A DNA stretch of 64,000 nt from Smaragdicoccus niigatensis DSM 44881 = NBRC 103563 (GTDB taxonomy: Bacteria > Actinomycetota > Actinomycetes > Mycobacteriales > Mycobacteriaceae). The DNA lies in contig NZ_AQXZ01000017.1 in the NCBI RefSeq assembly GCF_000380645.1, positions 496,001 to 560,000 on the forward strand, written 5' to 3'. A model generated the notes under the pieces. It saw only the letters and a list, made by a program, of their open reading frames with translations. It had not been told where the DNA came from and searched no databases. Position numbers and translations under genes: made by a program. Below, one piece after another: positions 33,359 through 40,514 of this stretch (the stretch's first letter is position 1; each line of letters starts with the position of its first letter).

Positions 33359-34264
33359 ATGTCCCCGACCACTCAACAGTCAGTCCAGCAACCCCTCGAG
33401 ACCGCCGTGCTCTCAAATCAGAGATGCCCGAGTGCCGCGGCTCCCGTTGTGCGAAGCGTTCGTCCGCGTCGTGCACCGAGCAGGGTTGAGAAGCCCGGCC
33501 GGGAGACCATCACCTATCGCGACGTCGATCCGCTGCTCCTCACGCTCAACTCGCTCGTGGACGGAGACGCCGTTCGCAACCGACTCGAGTCTCGCATCAT
33601 CACCATCTGCCTGCCGCTCGCCAAGCACATCGCACTGCGGTTCAAGGGCCGGGGAGAAGCGCTCGAAGACCTCGAGCAGGTAGCCCGCATCGGGCTTGTG
33701 AACGCTGTCAACCGTTTCGACCCGTCCAAGGGTTCGTCGTTCCTGTCGTTCGCGATCCCGACGATGATGGGCGAAGTTCGTCGCTACTTCCGTGATCGAA
33801 GCTGGTCAGTGTCGGTTCCGCGCGCCGCCAAGGAAAACCATCTGCGCATCGGTCCGGCGGTCGAGGACCTGACGTCCAGGCTCGGCCGGGCACCGACGAT
33901 CGATGAGATCGCCCGGGAGATCGGGTTGGGCCGCGAGGCGGTCAACGATGCGCTGCTGGCGGGATTCGCGCACACCCCGGAGTCGATCGATGCGACCCAT
34001 GCCGGCTCGGACGACGAGCGGACGATGGCCGATCGGCTGGCCGTCGATGACACTGGATTCGAGTTCGTCGACCAATTCCTCAGCGTTAAGCCGCTGCTGG
34101 CGCTCCTGTCCGATGAACAACGGGCGGTGCTGAAGATGCGGTTCTTCGATGAGATGACGCAATCGCAGATCGCCACCAAGCTGGGCTGCTCGCAGATGCA
34201 GATCTCGCGCATGCTCGCTCGCACACTGCAGTTCCTTCGCGAGCGCGCGTCGGTCGAGGACTAG
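33359..34264 (+). CDS. sigF: SigB/SigF-type alternative sigma factor
   Basis: Group 3 sigma factor directing RNA polymerase to stress promoters. The 301-residue protein has region 2 (LAKHIALRFKGRGEALEDLE, GLVNAVNRFDPSKGSSFLSF, IPTMMGEVRRYFRDRSWSV), region 3 (SRLGRAPTIDEIAREIGL) and region 4 (LSDEQRAVLKMRFFDEMTQS followed by LGCSQMQISRMLARTL). It has an N-terminal extension of about 60 residues compared with mycobacterial SigF. No anti-sigma gene (RsbW/UsfX type) lies next to it; a divergent TetR gene occupies the usual place. GGAGG precedes the ATG. Nine matching promoters surround it. Confidence 0.9.
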   Translation: MSPTTQQSVQQPLETAVLSNQRCPSAAAPVVRSVRPRRAPSRVEKPGRETITYRDVDPLLLTLNSLVDGDAVRNRLESRIITICLPLAKHIALRFKGRGEALEDLEQVARIGLVNAVNRFDPSKGSSFLSFAIPTMMGEVRRYFRDRSWSVSVPRAAKENHLRIGPAVEDLTSRLGRAPTIDEIAREIGLGREAVNDALLAGFAHTPESIDATHAGSDDERTMADRLAVDDTGFEFVDQFLSVKPLLALLSDEQRAVLKMRFFDEMTQSQIATKLGCSQMQISRMLARTLQFLRERASVED

Positions 34265-34279
34265 CTTCCGACGCGGCAC

Positions 34280-34301
34280 GGCGGCCGACTCTCAGGCCGC
34301 C
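34280..34301. terminator. Possible hairpin between sigF and the convergent gene
   Basis: GGCGGCC and its complement flank an 8-base loop right after sigF and over the stop codon of the convergent gene. No T run. Confidence 0.4.
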
Positions 34302-35251
34302 GCGGTCGACTCCCACCTTTCAATCAAGTGAGTCGCCAGGCGAGACTCGAGGTAGCCCGCGGACTCGACACCGAACACGACGTCGCGCCGCAGTTCGGGC
34401 TCTCGTTCGATGAGGTCGCGCAGTACATCGTTTCGCATGACCTGTTCATGCATCGCGTCGGCTTCGACGTGTTCGGCGTAGAAGCGGATGCATTCCGATG
34501 GGGCGCCGAGGCGTGTCAGGGCCTCGACCATGCGGCGGGAGGATGGTGCATTGACGATTTCGCCGGCCGTGAACAGCCCGACCATCGCGCCGCGCAAACC
34601 GCGATGCAGTCCGCACATCGACATGAAATTCACGTTCGACAACGCCTGGCCGGGAACGTCATCGAGGTAGTACAGGTAGTCGCGACTCAATCCAGCGGCC
34701 TCCATCAGGTCGCCGAAGAGAACCGAGTGCATGCGCTCGCCGCGGCCGCCGCCGTATTCGTCGAACTCGACCGCGACGAATGCCGCCTTCGCCTGGCCGG
34801 TCAGGCGGGGAATCGACCACGCGTGCGGGTCTGCCTCCTTCAGGTGATACATCGACCTGGCTTTGAACAGGTCCAGCATCTGGTCCCACGTGCCCTGTCG
34901 CTGCATGTGAAACGACATCCCGACTTCCTCGGCGGGGACCAGGGTCAGCTGGTCGATCGTGCGCTCGACGTCATCGCCCCCCGAAGTCACCGATCGTAGG
35001 AAGCGCCGGAATTCGACTTCCAGGTACGCGCGCCACCTGAGCAGATCCGGGTTCCATTCCCAGTCCGCAGTGACGTCTGCAAAGCCGCGGTAATGAAGCT
35101 CGTAGCAGGTGTACAGCGCCAGCTGGACGTCTTCGTCGAGTGGGTCATCGATGATGGGTCGCGGCAGCTTCGGGTTCGACCGGTCGTTCTGCAGAACGTC
35201 GATCAGTTGCTCCGAGAGCGGCCCGCGTGGACTCGGCAAAATAGCGGTCAT
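34292..35251 (-). CDS. Haem-oxygenase-like iron-containing redox enzyme
   Basis: A 319-residue all-helical protein of the haem-oxygenase-like diiron oxidase group. Characteristic stretches are YTCYELHYRGF with a conserved glutamate and histidine, AAFVAVEFDEYGGGRGERMH, and FYAEHVEADAMHEQ, giving carboxylate and histidine ligands from separate helices. Members oxidise small substrates, but no activity can be assigned here. Its ATG overlaps the stop of the GCS2-like gene by four bases, so the pair is one operon read from a SigF-type promoter at 36392-36415. Confidence 0.8.
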   Translation of the reverse strand: MTAILPSPRGPLSEQLIDVLQNDRSNPKLPRPIIDDPLDEDVQLALYTCYELHYRGFADVTADWEWNPDLLRWRAYLEVEFRRFLRSVTSGGDDVERTIDQLTLVPAEEVGMSFHMQRQGTWDQMLDLFKARSMYHLKEADPHAWSIPRLTGQAKAAFVAVEFDEYGGGRGERMHSVLFGDLMEAAGLSRDYLYYLDDVPGQALSNVNFMSMCGLHRGLRGAMVGLFTAGEIVNAPSSRRMVEALTRLGAPSECIRFYAEHVEADAMHEQVMRNDVLRDLIEREPELRRDVVFGVESAGYLESRLATHLIERWESTAAA

Positions 35252-36381
35252 ACGGAGTTCTCTCCCGTCTGGCGAGACATGCTTCCGGACCCGGTCGTCA
35301 GGGCTATCCCGTCGATGAGAGCGTCGAGGCCGCCCTGCGCGAGCTTTCGCTGCCTGGCTGCACCGGTTCCATGTCTCTCGATGTCGTCGAGCAGTTGCGC
35401 CGTGAGGTCGTAGTCCCCGGTGTCGGCTAGTGCCTCAGCGACGTAGTCGAACAGTTCTGCAGCCCGCGATGTGGCGCTGAAGCTTTCTCCGGTGACTGGA
35501 TCGATCGACGGGCCGGTCAATCCGTACCGCGCGGCTGTCCATACTGCCGCCGATCCGCATTGCTCGTCGAAATTGCGCGGTTCGAGCCCGCGTTCTAGGT
35601 CAGCGATGGCCGTGTTCACCAGAGCACGGCACAGCGCGGCTTGCAGAATCGCGTCATCGACCGTTGCCGCGGAGTCCGCGACGCGAAATTCGATCGTCGG
35701 GTAGCGCGGGGAGCGTCGCGCGAGCCAGAACGAGGTGCGATCGTCGAAAAGGGCGCCTACCGACGTCAACACTGACATGCGGTCCTCGTATTGGTCGGCG
35801 GACGTGGAATACGGCGGAAGTCCCGAACAGGGAAATCGGGACTGTTGAATTACTCGCCAGCTACTGAATCCGGTGTCGACCGAATTCGCGAATGGGGAGT
35901 TGACGCCCAGGCTCAGGAGAATAGGCAACCATTCGCGAACCTGGTTCAGGATCGCGATGGCCAGATCGTCGTCCTCGACGCACACGTGTATCTGACACGC
36001 GCACACGTTGTAGTCACGGAGCGAACCGGCATACAGATCATGAATTCCGCGGTGACGTGCATCGGTCGTGGTGAAGTCCGACGCTGGTTCGTCTGCCCGG
36101 ATCGGCGAGCCGACCGGAAGCACCCGCACGCCCATCTCGTGTGCCGTAACCGCAAGGTGCTCACGCGATTCGACGAGATCCTGGCGCAGTTCGGCAAGCG
36201 TCTTGCGGGGCGGTGTGACGGCCTCGATCTGGCTTGCTCGCAACTCGGGCTTGAAGTTCGACGGCAACTTCCCCAGGAGCGCTGGACTCTGCGGAGTCGG
36301 TATTCCCTCGGCGTCGACGAGAAGGAACTCTTCTTCGACGCCGAGGGTCGATCCGGTCATGCTCGATAGTCGCGCCCTCAT
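35248..36381 (-). CDS. Carboxylate-amine ligase, GCS2/YbdK type
   Basis: ATP-dependent ligase related to glutamate-cysteine ligase type 2. The 377-residue protein begins with TLGVEEEFLLVDAEG, the glutamate-rich metal-binding strand of the family, followed by QIEAVTPP, ACQIHVCVED and YPTIEFRVADSAAT. The true substrates of YbdK-like enzymes are unclear; it could make a gamma-glutamyl compound. I keep the ATG at 36381 because it lies exactly 10 bases after the promoter -10, the same distance as two neighbouring SigF-type genes, implying a leaderless mRNA. An internal ATG at 36360 is the alternative. Confidence 0.85.
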   Translation of the reverse strand: MRARLSSMTGSTLGVEEEFLLVDAEGIPTPQSPALLGKLPSNFKPELRASQIEAVTPPRKTLAELRQDLVESREHLAVTAHEMGVRVLPVGSPIRADEPASDFTTTDARHRGIHDLYAGSLRDYNVCACQIHVCVEDDDLAIAILNQVREWLPILLSLGVNSPFANSVDTGFSSWRVIQQSRFPCSGLPPYSTSADQYEDRMSVLTSVGALFDDRTSFWLARRSPRYPTIEFRVADSAATVDDAILQAALCRALVNTAIADLERGLEPRNFDEQCGSAAVWTAARYGLTGPSIDPVTGESFSATSRAAELFDYVAEALADTGDYDLTAQLLDDIERHGTGAARQRKLAQGGLDALIDGIALTTGSGSMSRQTGENSV

Positions 36382-36391
36382 GCCCTGCGGC

Positions 36392-36415
36392 TACCCGGGG
36401 TGCCTCTGTTCAAAC
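36392..36415 (-). promoter_or_regulatory. SigF-type promoter of the GCS2-like operon
   Basis: Minus-strand GTTT (36412-36415), 15 bases, GGGTA (36392-36396), 10 bases before the ATG at 36381. It overlaps the -35 of the divergent promoter. Confidence 0.7.
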
Positions 36416-36432
36416 AGCCCTCAAAATGGGTA
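36408..36432 (+). promoter_or_regulatory. SigF-like promoter, divergent
   Basis: GTTC (36408-36411), 16 bases, GGGTA (36428-36432) followed by TAT. It lies 10 bases before the ATG at 36443 and shares bases with the opposing promoter. Confidence 0.55.
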
Positions 36433-36442
36433 TATCGAAGGA

Positions 36443-36652
36443 ATGCGAATTGGATCGGGAATTATTCTCATCTGGCTGATCATCGGTGCAATTGCCGCCG
36501 GCCAGCGAGGGTATTTCACTTCATCGAACGACACGTGCGAAGGTATCGGCACTGTCGTGCTCACGGTTATCTCGGGCCCGCTGAACTACATGGGCTTGAA
36601 CCCGCACGTCGGCGAGTGCAAGAAGCCGGAATTGCCGCAGCCGTCGCCGTGA
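36443..36652 (+). CDS. Small membrane protein of mycolata
   Basis: A 69-residue protein with one or two hydrophobic segments (GSGIILIWLIIGAIAAGQRG; IGTVVLTVISGPLNYMG) and a paired-cysteine pattern (NDTCEGIG and GECKKPE) that could form an extracytoplasmic disulfide. I recall similar short proteins as conserved hypotheticals in mycobacteria, with the same LIWLLIG and GPLNY blocks. The start lies 10 bases after a SigF-like -10 element; CGAAGGA just upstream may also serve as a ribosome site. Confidence 0.68.
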   Translation: MRIGSGIILIWLIIGAIAAGQRGYFTSSNDTCEGIGTVVLTVISGPLNYMGLNPHVGECKKPELPQPSP

Positions 36653-36822
36653 CGTGTCACTGAGAACTGGAACGGTGTTGCGACCCTTGCCGGTGTCCAC
36701 CAAACCACCGGCAGCGTTGTGACACGCGTCGAGTACTCGCCGGCGCATCACCGTCAGCGAGGAGCCGTTTGATGCGGACGCCGCTGGGTACGTCTCCCTT
36801 CGTTGGTCCCCAACGGAGGGAG

Positions 36823-37251
36823 ATGTCGACGCTGATGGACGACAAGAAGTCGGCAACCATGCCGTTGCAGGTCACGTCGAATATCTCGTTCTTCGATCGA
36901 ATGGCGTCGGCGGCGTCGAAGTTCGCGTCGAGAGCGTGGTTCTTCGCCATGTGCGTGACATTGGTTGTGGTGTGGTTTCCGTCAATTGCGATTATTCGAA
37001 ACATCGACACCTGGCAGCTCGTCATCAATACCGCGACGACGATCATCACATTCCTTCTCGTGGCCCTGTTTCAGAATAGCGAATCGCGGGCAAACGATGC
37101 GGTTCAGCAGAAGTTGAATGCGGTAGCCACCGCATTGCTGGATATCATGCAGCACCTTGGCGACAATCTTGGTCCGGATGATCAGACAATGCGCAAAGCG
37201 CGCGAGGAACTCGCGGATTCGATTGGCGTAGAACGACGAGAAAGCTCGTGA
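36823..37251 (+). CDS. Low-affinity iron permease-like membrane protein
   Basis: A 142-residue membrane protein resembling the low-affinity iron permease family: SFFDRMASAASKFASRAWFF, then two helices (MCVTLVVVWFPSIAI; LVINTATTIITFLLVALFQN) and the conserved QNSESRANDAVQQKLN. Despite the family name, transport has not been shown for the bacterial members. I place the start at the ATG at 36823 behind CGGAGGG; 36835 is possible and an upstream frame reaches 36769. The next gene overlaps its stop, so the two are coupled. Confidence 0.75.
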   Translation: MSTLMDDKKSATMPLQVTSNISFFDRMASAASKFASRAWFFAMCVTLVVVWFPSIAIIRNIDTWQLVINTATTIITFLLVALFQNSESRANDAVQQKLNAVATALLDIMQHLGDNLGPDDQTMRKAREELADSIGVERRESS

Positions 37252-37460
37252 CCGTGCCGATAAGACGAGTGAGTGAAGGAAGCCGGCGCGTTCGCATCAT
37301 GCCCGATGGACCGATGCTGATCGATGGACCGGTGGACATCGTGCTCCCGGACGGTACTCACGTGTGTTCGGACCGATTCGTGGTCGCTGTCTGCATGTGC
37401 CGCCGAAGCGCGAACTATCCGTTGTGCGACACCTCGCATCGCCGGAAGCAGCGAAAGTAG
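37248..37460 (+). CDS. CDGSH-type iron-sulfur protein
   Basis: A 70-residue protein with the zinc-finger-like 2Fe-2S motif: VCMCRRSANYPLCDTSH supplies three cysteines and one histidine in the C-x-C-x2-S-x3-P-x-C-D-x-x-H arrangement. The usual glycine after the aspartate is threonine. Such proteins handle iron-sulfur clusters or redox signals in the cytoplasm. It starts at a GTG overlapping the permease-like gene stop. A perfect 12-bp hairpin follows and separates it from the convergent csbD-like gene. Confidence 0.85.
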   Translation: MTVPIRRVSEGSRRVRIMPDGPMLIDGPVDIVLPDGTHVCSDRFVVAVCMCRRSANYPLCDTSHRRKQRK

Positions 37461-37471
37461 CCCGAACAGGG

Positions 37472-37501
37472 GTGTGGCGCCCCGCCGTTGGGGCGCCACA
37501 C
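37472..37501. terminator. Bidirectional hairpin terminator
   Basis: A perfect 12-bp GC-rich stem (GTGTGGCGCCCC with its complement) and 6-base loop between the convergent CDGSH and CsbD genes. Confidence 0.7.
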
Positions 37502-37519
37502 AGGCTCGTGATTTCGAAG

Positions 37520-37759
37520 TCAGCGCTCGTTAGCGCGTTGCACTGCCTCGTCAGCCTTGGCCGCCGCGCGTTCGCGCTCAGCCTCAGCTTCTTCCTTGGC
37601 GGCACTGCGCTGGTGCTCTGCCTTGTCCGCCTGAGCACGGCCCTCGTCCTCGAGTCGGTCATTGCCGAATACGCGGCCAGCGGCTTCCTTCGCCTTGCCC
37701 TTGACGCCTTCGACGACGCCTTCGACACCTTCGCGTGGGCCACTCTTGTGTTCAGTCAC
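37520..37759 (-). CDS. CsbD-like stress protein
   Basis: A 79-residue, highly charged hydrophilic protein. The segment GVVEGVKGKAKEAAGRVFGN then DRLEDEGRAQADKAEHQRSA matches the CsbD family, general stress proteins controlled by SigB-type sigma factors in Gram-positive bacteria. The rest is an Ala/Glu/Arg helix. The GTG at 37759 has AAGGA 8 bases upstream; the longer frame to 37798 lacks a site. A perfect SigF-type promoter lies 49 bases upstream. Confidence 0.87.
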   Translation of the reverse strand: MTEHKSGPREGVEGVVEGVKGKAKEAAGRVFGNDRLEDEGRAQADKAEHQRSAAKEEAEAERERAAAKADEAVQRANER

Positions 37760-37807
37760 GTGAGAAATCCTTCCGTGTTTTGCAGTTGTTCCCTGCATAA
37801 GAAGGCG

Positions 37808-37831
37808 TACCCGAGAGGTCAGTGGCTAAAC
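37808..37831 (-). promoter_or_regulatory. SigF-type promoter of the CsbD gene
   Basis: Minus-strand GTTT (37828-37831), 15 bases, GGGTA (37808-37812). Confidence 0.75.
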
Positions 37832-37864
37832 ACGTCCATCGTGGATCTCGGTCGTTTAGTGGTC

Positions 37865-37888
37865 GTTTTAGGGGTCACTAGCAGGGTA
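37865..37888 (+). promoter_or_regulatory. SigF-type promoter of the esterase gene
   Basis: GTTT (37865-37868), 15 bases, GGGTA (37884-37888) then T. It lies 10 bases before the ATG at 37899, so the mRNA is probably leaderless. Confidence 0.75.
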
Positions 37889-37898
37889 TTCGCTAGAT

Positions 37899-38981
37899 AT
37901 GGAAAGTTACGCAACCGACAAGGATTCGAGAGGCCGTCGGATTACCGACGCAAGGCCCGCGGAGCTCGCTGAATTTCCATCGGAGATCCGCAATCACGTG
38001 ACATTCCATCACGCCGAAAGCGGCCGAATCGCGACCGCCGCCGCGCGCTGGATATTCCGGCCGGCGATCAATGTGTGGACCCGAACGCGGGGTTTCGCGT
38101 GGCCGCTTCGATTGATCGATGACACCGCGCGAATCTTCCCGTTGCCACGGGGCACGACGATCGCGACAGTGCACGTCCCGCAGTGCCGCGCTGAGCTGAT
38201 CAGTGCGAGCCGTGGCCTCACCGAAGCCGCCGCGTCCAATCCACGGTGGTCTGCGACACGGGCCGTTCTGTATCTGCACGGCGGAGCGTTTGTCGCGTGT
38301 GGGCTCAATTCGCACCGGCCGATCGCGGCGCGGATCTCCCAGACCGCGGGTTCGGTGGTGCTCAACCTCGAATACCGGATGCTGCCCTTGCACCCGCTCA
38401 CCGACGCCGTCGAGGATGCGGTTGCTGCTTATCAGTGGCTCTACGCGCGCGGCTTCAACAGCATCGTCCTGGCGGGCGACTCCGCCGGGGGATACCTGGC
38501 CTTCATGACGGCGCTCGCGCTGCGTAAGAGTGGCTTACCGGCTCCGGCCGGCATCGTCGCGATGTCGCCGCTGACCGATCTCGATGTGGCTCGCAAGGCA
38601 CGGCACCGCAACGCCGACCGCTGCGCACTCTTCACACTGCAAGCAGTTGAGGCATTCATTGAGCATCTGCATGTGGTCCAGGCCCGGTTTGCCGAAGACG
38701 GGACGTGGACGTCGCTGCAGTCGCCCGTCGACTCCGATCTGTCCGCGATGCCGCCGGTGCAGATTCACGCCGGCGCCGAAGAGCTCCTGTTGCAGGATGC
38801 CGAATTCATGACGCAACGACTTGTCGCTGCCGGCCGGTCAGTCGACCTGCACGTGTGGAAGGGCCAGATTCACGCGTTCCCGGCCGCGGCGTTCGCGACA
38901 CGGCCCGCGCTCGAGGCCGTCGCCGCGATCGGCGAGTTCGTGCGTAAGGTGACGCCGACGAAATTCGCGATCGCGGCCTAG
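37899..38981 (+). CDS. HSL-family alpha/beta hydrolase (esterase/lipase)
   Basis: A 360-residue cytoplasmic or membrane-associated esterase. Family motifs are YLHGGAF (oxyanion hole HGG, about residue 126), GDSAGGYLA (nucleophile serine, about residue 190), the acidic HAGAEELLLQDA region and QIHAFPAA with the catalytic histidine. The hormone-sensitive-lipase group in mycolata hydrolyses short acyl esters. It has a perfect SigF-type promoter and appears leaderless, divergent from the CsbD gene. It converges on the ChaB gene with 4 bases between stops. Confidence 0.87.
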   Translation: MESYATDKDSRGRRITDARPAELAEFPSEIRNHVTFHHAESGRIATAAARWIFRPAINVWTRTRGFAWPLRLIDDTARIFPLPRGTTIATVHVPQCRAELISASRGLTEAAASNPRWSATRAVLYLHGGAFVACGLNSHRPIAARISQTAGSVVLNLEYRMLPLHPLTDAVEDAVAAYQWLYARGFNSIVLAGDSAGGYLAFMTALALRKSGLPAPAGIVAMSPLTDLDVARKARHRNADRCALFTLQAVEAFIEHLHVVQARFAEDGTWTSLQSPVDSDLSAMPPVQIHAGAEELLLQDAEFMTQRLVAAGRSVDLHVWKGQIHAFPAAAFATRPALEAVAAIGEFVRKVTPTKFAIAA

Positions 38982-38985
38982 CGCC

Positions 38986-39417
38986 TCAACGCGATCGATC
39001 TTGGGAACTGCGGGAACGGCGGCGGTTTTCCTTCTTGATCGCCTCGACGAGTTCGCGCTTGCTCATCTTCGACCGTCCGTGGACGTCCAGCTTCTTGGCG
39101 ACGTCGTACAGGTGCACCTTGGTCGAGTTCGCATTGACGCCCTCATCGGCGCGCCCCGTCGCGTTCGGGCCACCACTCTTGGAACGTTCGTCGGAGGGGC
39201 CACGCTTGTCCTTGGCCTCCCAGCGGTCACCGACCTTCTCGAAGCCGTCCTTGACAGCGGCGAACGCTACGCGATGTGCACGTTCACCGTCGCCGTACTG
39301 CTGGGCGGCCGAGTCGTGAACTTTCGCAAACGTCCGCTGCGCCTTCTTGGGGGAGCGCTTGAGCGTGTCGGGGAGTTCGTCCTGCCTGACTGTTCCGCGC
39401 TTGCTGAGCTTGGGCAT
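38986..39417 (-). CDS. ChaB-domain protein with Rho N-terminal-like end
   Basis: A 143-residue basic protein. The N-terminal half (DELPDTLKRSPKKAQRTFAK, then HDSAAQQYGDGERAHRVAF) is the ChaB domain. The C-terminal part (TKVHLYDVAKKLDVHGRSKM followed by SKRELVEAIKKENRR) is a Rho-N/SAP-like helix-extended-loop-helix that would bind nucleic acid. The ATG at 39417 starts MPKLSKRG; the longer frame to 39477 would run over the SigF-type promoter. Function unknown; similar proteins are stress-associated in actinobacteria. Confidence 0.82.
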   Translation of the reverse strand: MPKLSKRGTVRQDELPDTLKRSPKKAQRTFAKVHDSAAQQYGDGERAHRVAFAAVKDGFEKVGDRWEAKDKRGPSDERSKSGGPNATGRADEGVNANSTKVHLYDVAKKLDVHGRSKMSKRELVEAIKKENRRRSRSSQDRSR

Positions 39418-39464
39418 GGTTTCGATTCCTTTCTCCCTGGACGAAACCCGTACAGATGTCGGCC

Positions 39465-39488
39465 TACCCCCGCGCAAAGTGGGTAAAC
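39465..39488 (-). promoter_or_regulatory. SigF-type promoter of the ChaB gene
   Basis: Minus-strand GTTT (39485-39488), 15 bases, GGGTA (39465-39469), about 48 bases upstream of the start codon. Confidence 0.75.
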
Positions 39489-39498
39489 GGTTCCATCG

Positions 39499-39990
39499 TC
39501 AATCGTGGGACGGCTTCTGCATGGTCGGCACGATGATCCAGAAGATGACGAAGGCGGCCACCGCGACCCCACACGCCACCATCGACCAGAGGCTCCCGGC
39601 GACGACGGCGAAGATGATGAATGTGACTGCGGCCAAAGCGATGCCGAGCAGACCCAGACCTGCGAGCGCCAACCGGTGCGCGGTCATGATGGTGGCTTCG
39701 AGCTTGCGTTGCCGAAAGAGAATTCGGTGCGCCGCAACCGGGCTGACAAGCAACAACGTCGCCATCACAGATGCGGCGACGGCGACGAGGTATACGCCCT
39801 TGAGAAGCGGCGAAAGAGTGTCGAAGTGTTGCTGGAACGGAAGGGTGAGGAGAAACCCGGTCAGCAGCTGGACCCCGGTCTGCACGACGCGAAGTTCTTG
39901 CAGAAGGCTAGACCAGTTGCGGTCCAGCCGCTGAGCCGATGTTTCATGCCTCTCTTTGAGGCTCCAGTCCTCCTGAGTCAAATCACTCAT
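39499..39990 (-). CDS. DUF6328-type membrane protein
   Basis: A 163-residue protein with four transmembrane helices. The signature block ELRVVQTGVQLLTGFLLTLP then FQQHF precedes helix 1-2, and SPVAAHRILFRQRKLE joins helices 2 and 3. I recognise this as the actinobacterial family annotated DUF6328, without known function. It follows the small DUF6131-type gene by 20 bases on the same strand, suggesting one transcript. I see no SigF-type promoter immediately before either gene. Confidence 0.75.
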   Translation of the reverse strand: MSDLTQEDWSLKERHETSAQRLDRNWSSLLQELRVVQTGVQLLTGFLLTLPFQQHFDTLSPLLKGVYLVAVAASVMATLLLVSPVAAHRILFRQRKLEATIMTAHRLALAGLGLLGIALAAVTFIIFAVVAGSLWSMVACGVAVAAFVIFWIIVPTMQKPSHD

Positions 39991-40010
39991 GTCGAGGACT
40001 CATGGGTTGA

Positions 40011-40166
40011 TCAATACCAGTAACGGCGACCCATGACTGGACGGCCAGCCGAGCCCATGATCCAGAAGACCGCTCCGACGATGAGGGCGATGATGCCCAG
40101 CGTCCAGAGGAACGGCACTCCCAGAAGGTATCCGAGAAGCAGGAGAACTACTCCCAATGCAATCAT
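40011..40166 (-). CDS. DUF6131-type small membrane protein
   Basis: A 51-residue protein: MIALGVVLLLLGYLLGVPFL, a second hydrophobic segment WTLGIIALIVGAVFWIMGSA, and a basic aromatic tail GRPVMGRRYWY. Two helices joined by a short turn with a cationic end match the DUF6131 family of mycolata. AGGAGG stands 6 bases before the ATG, an excellent ribosome site. It lies just upstream of the DUF6328 gene and is probably cotranscribed. Function unknown. Confidence 0.78.
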   Translation of the reverse strand: MIALGVVLLLLGYLLGVPFLWTLGIIALIVGAVFWIMGSAGRPVMGRRYWY

Positions 40167-40176
40167 GACTGGCCTC

Positions 40177-40455
40177 CTACAGCGTCATTTGGTATGGGTT
40201 GAGTTCCCTGCCAAACGGCGTTCTAACGGTCTGAACTCGGAATTCTCGATCAACTGCACCGAACCGGCGGCGCCGAGCGCACGTGCGGGTCACGAGGTTT
40301 CGGTCGATGGCCCGACGACGATTGGGTGCAGTGACATCGAGAACGAGTGTTGTTCCGCCGGCCTCGGCCACTGCGGTGACCGTTGCTGCGCCAAGTCCGG
40401 AGGCGCCACCAGTGATCAGGACATTTCCGAGGCGGGCAGAAAGAGTGTCCGCCAT
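40177..40455 (-). pseudogene. Truncated short-chain dehydrogenase fragment
   Basis: The first 45 residues are the start of an SDR Rossmann fold, with NVLITGGASGLGAATVTAVA carrying the glycine-rich cofactor loop and TTLVLDVT the following strand. After that the sequence turns arginine-rich and loses family similarity, and the frame ends at 92 residues instead of about 250, with no catalytic YxxxK. It looks like the 5' remnant of a deleted gene. No ribosome site is clear. Confidence 0.6.
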
Positions 40456-40514
40456 ATCTCCGGAACTACCCGGTACAGAAGTCCGGAATCAGTGCGACGA
40501 CCTCAGACGGAGGT

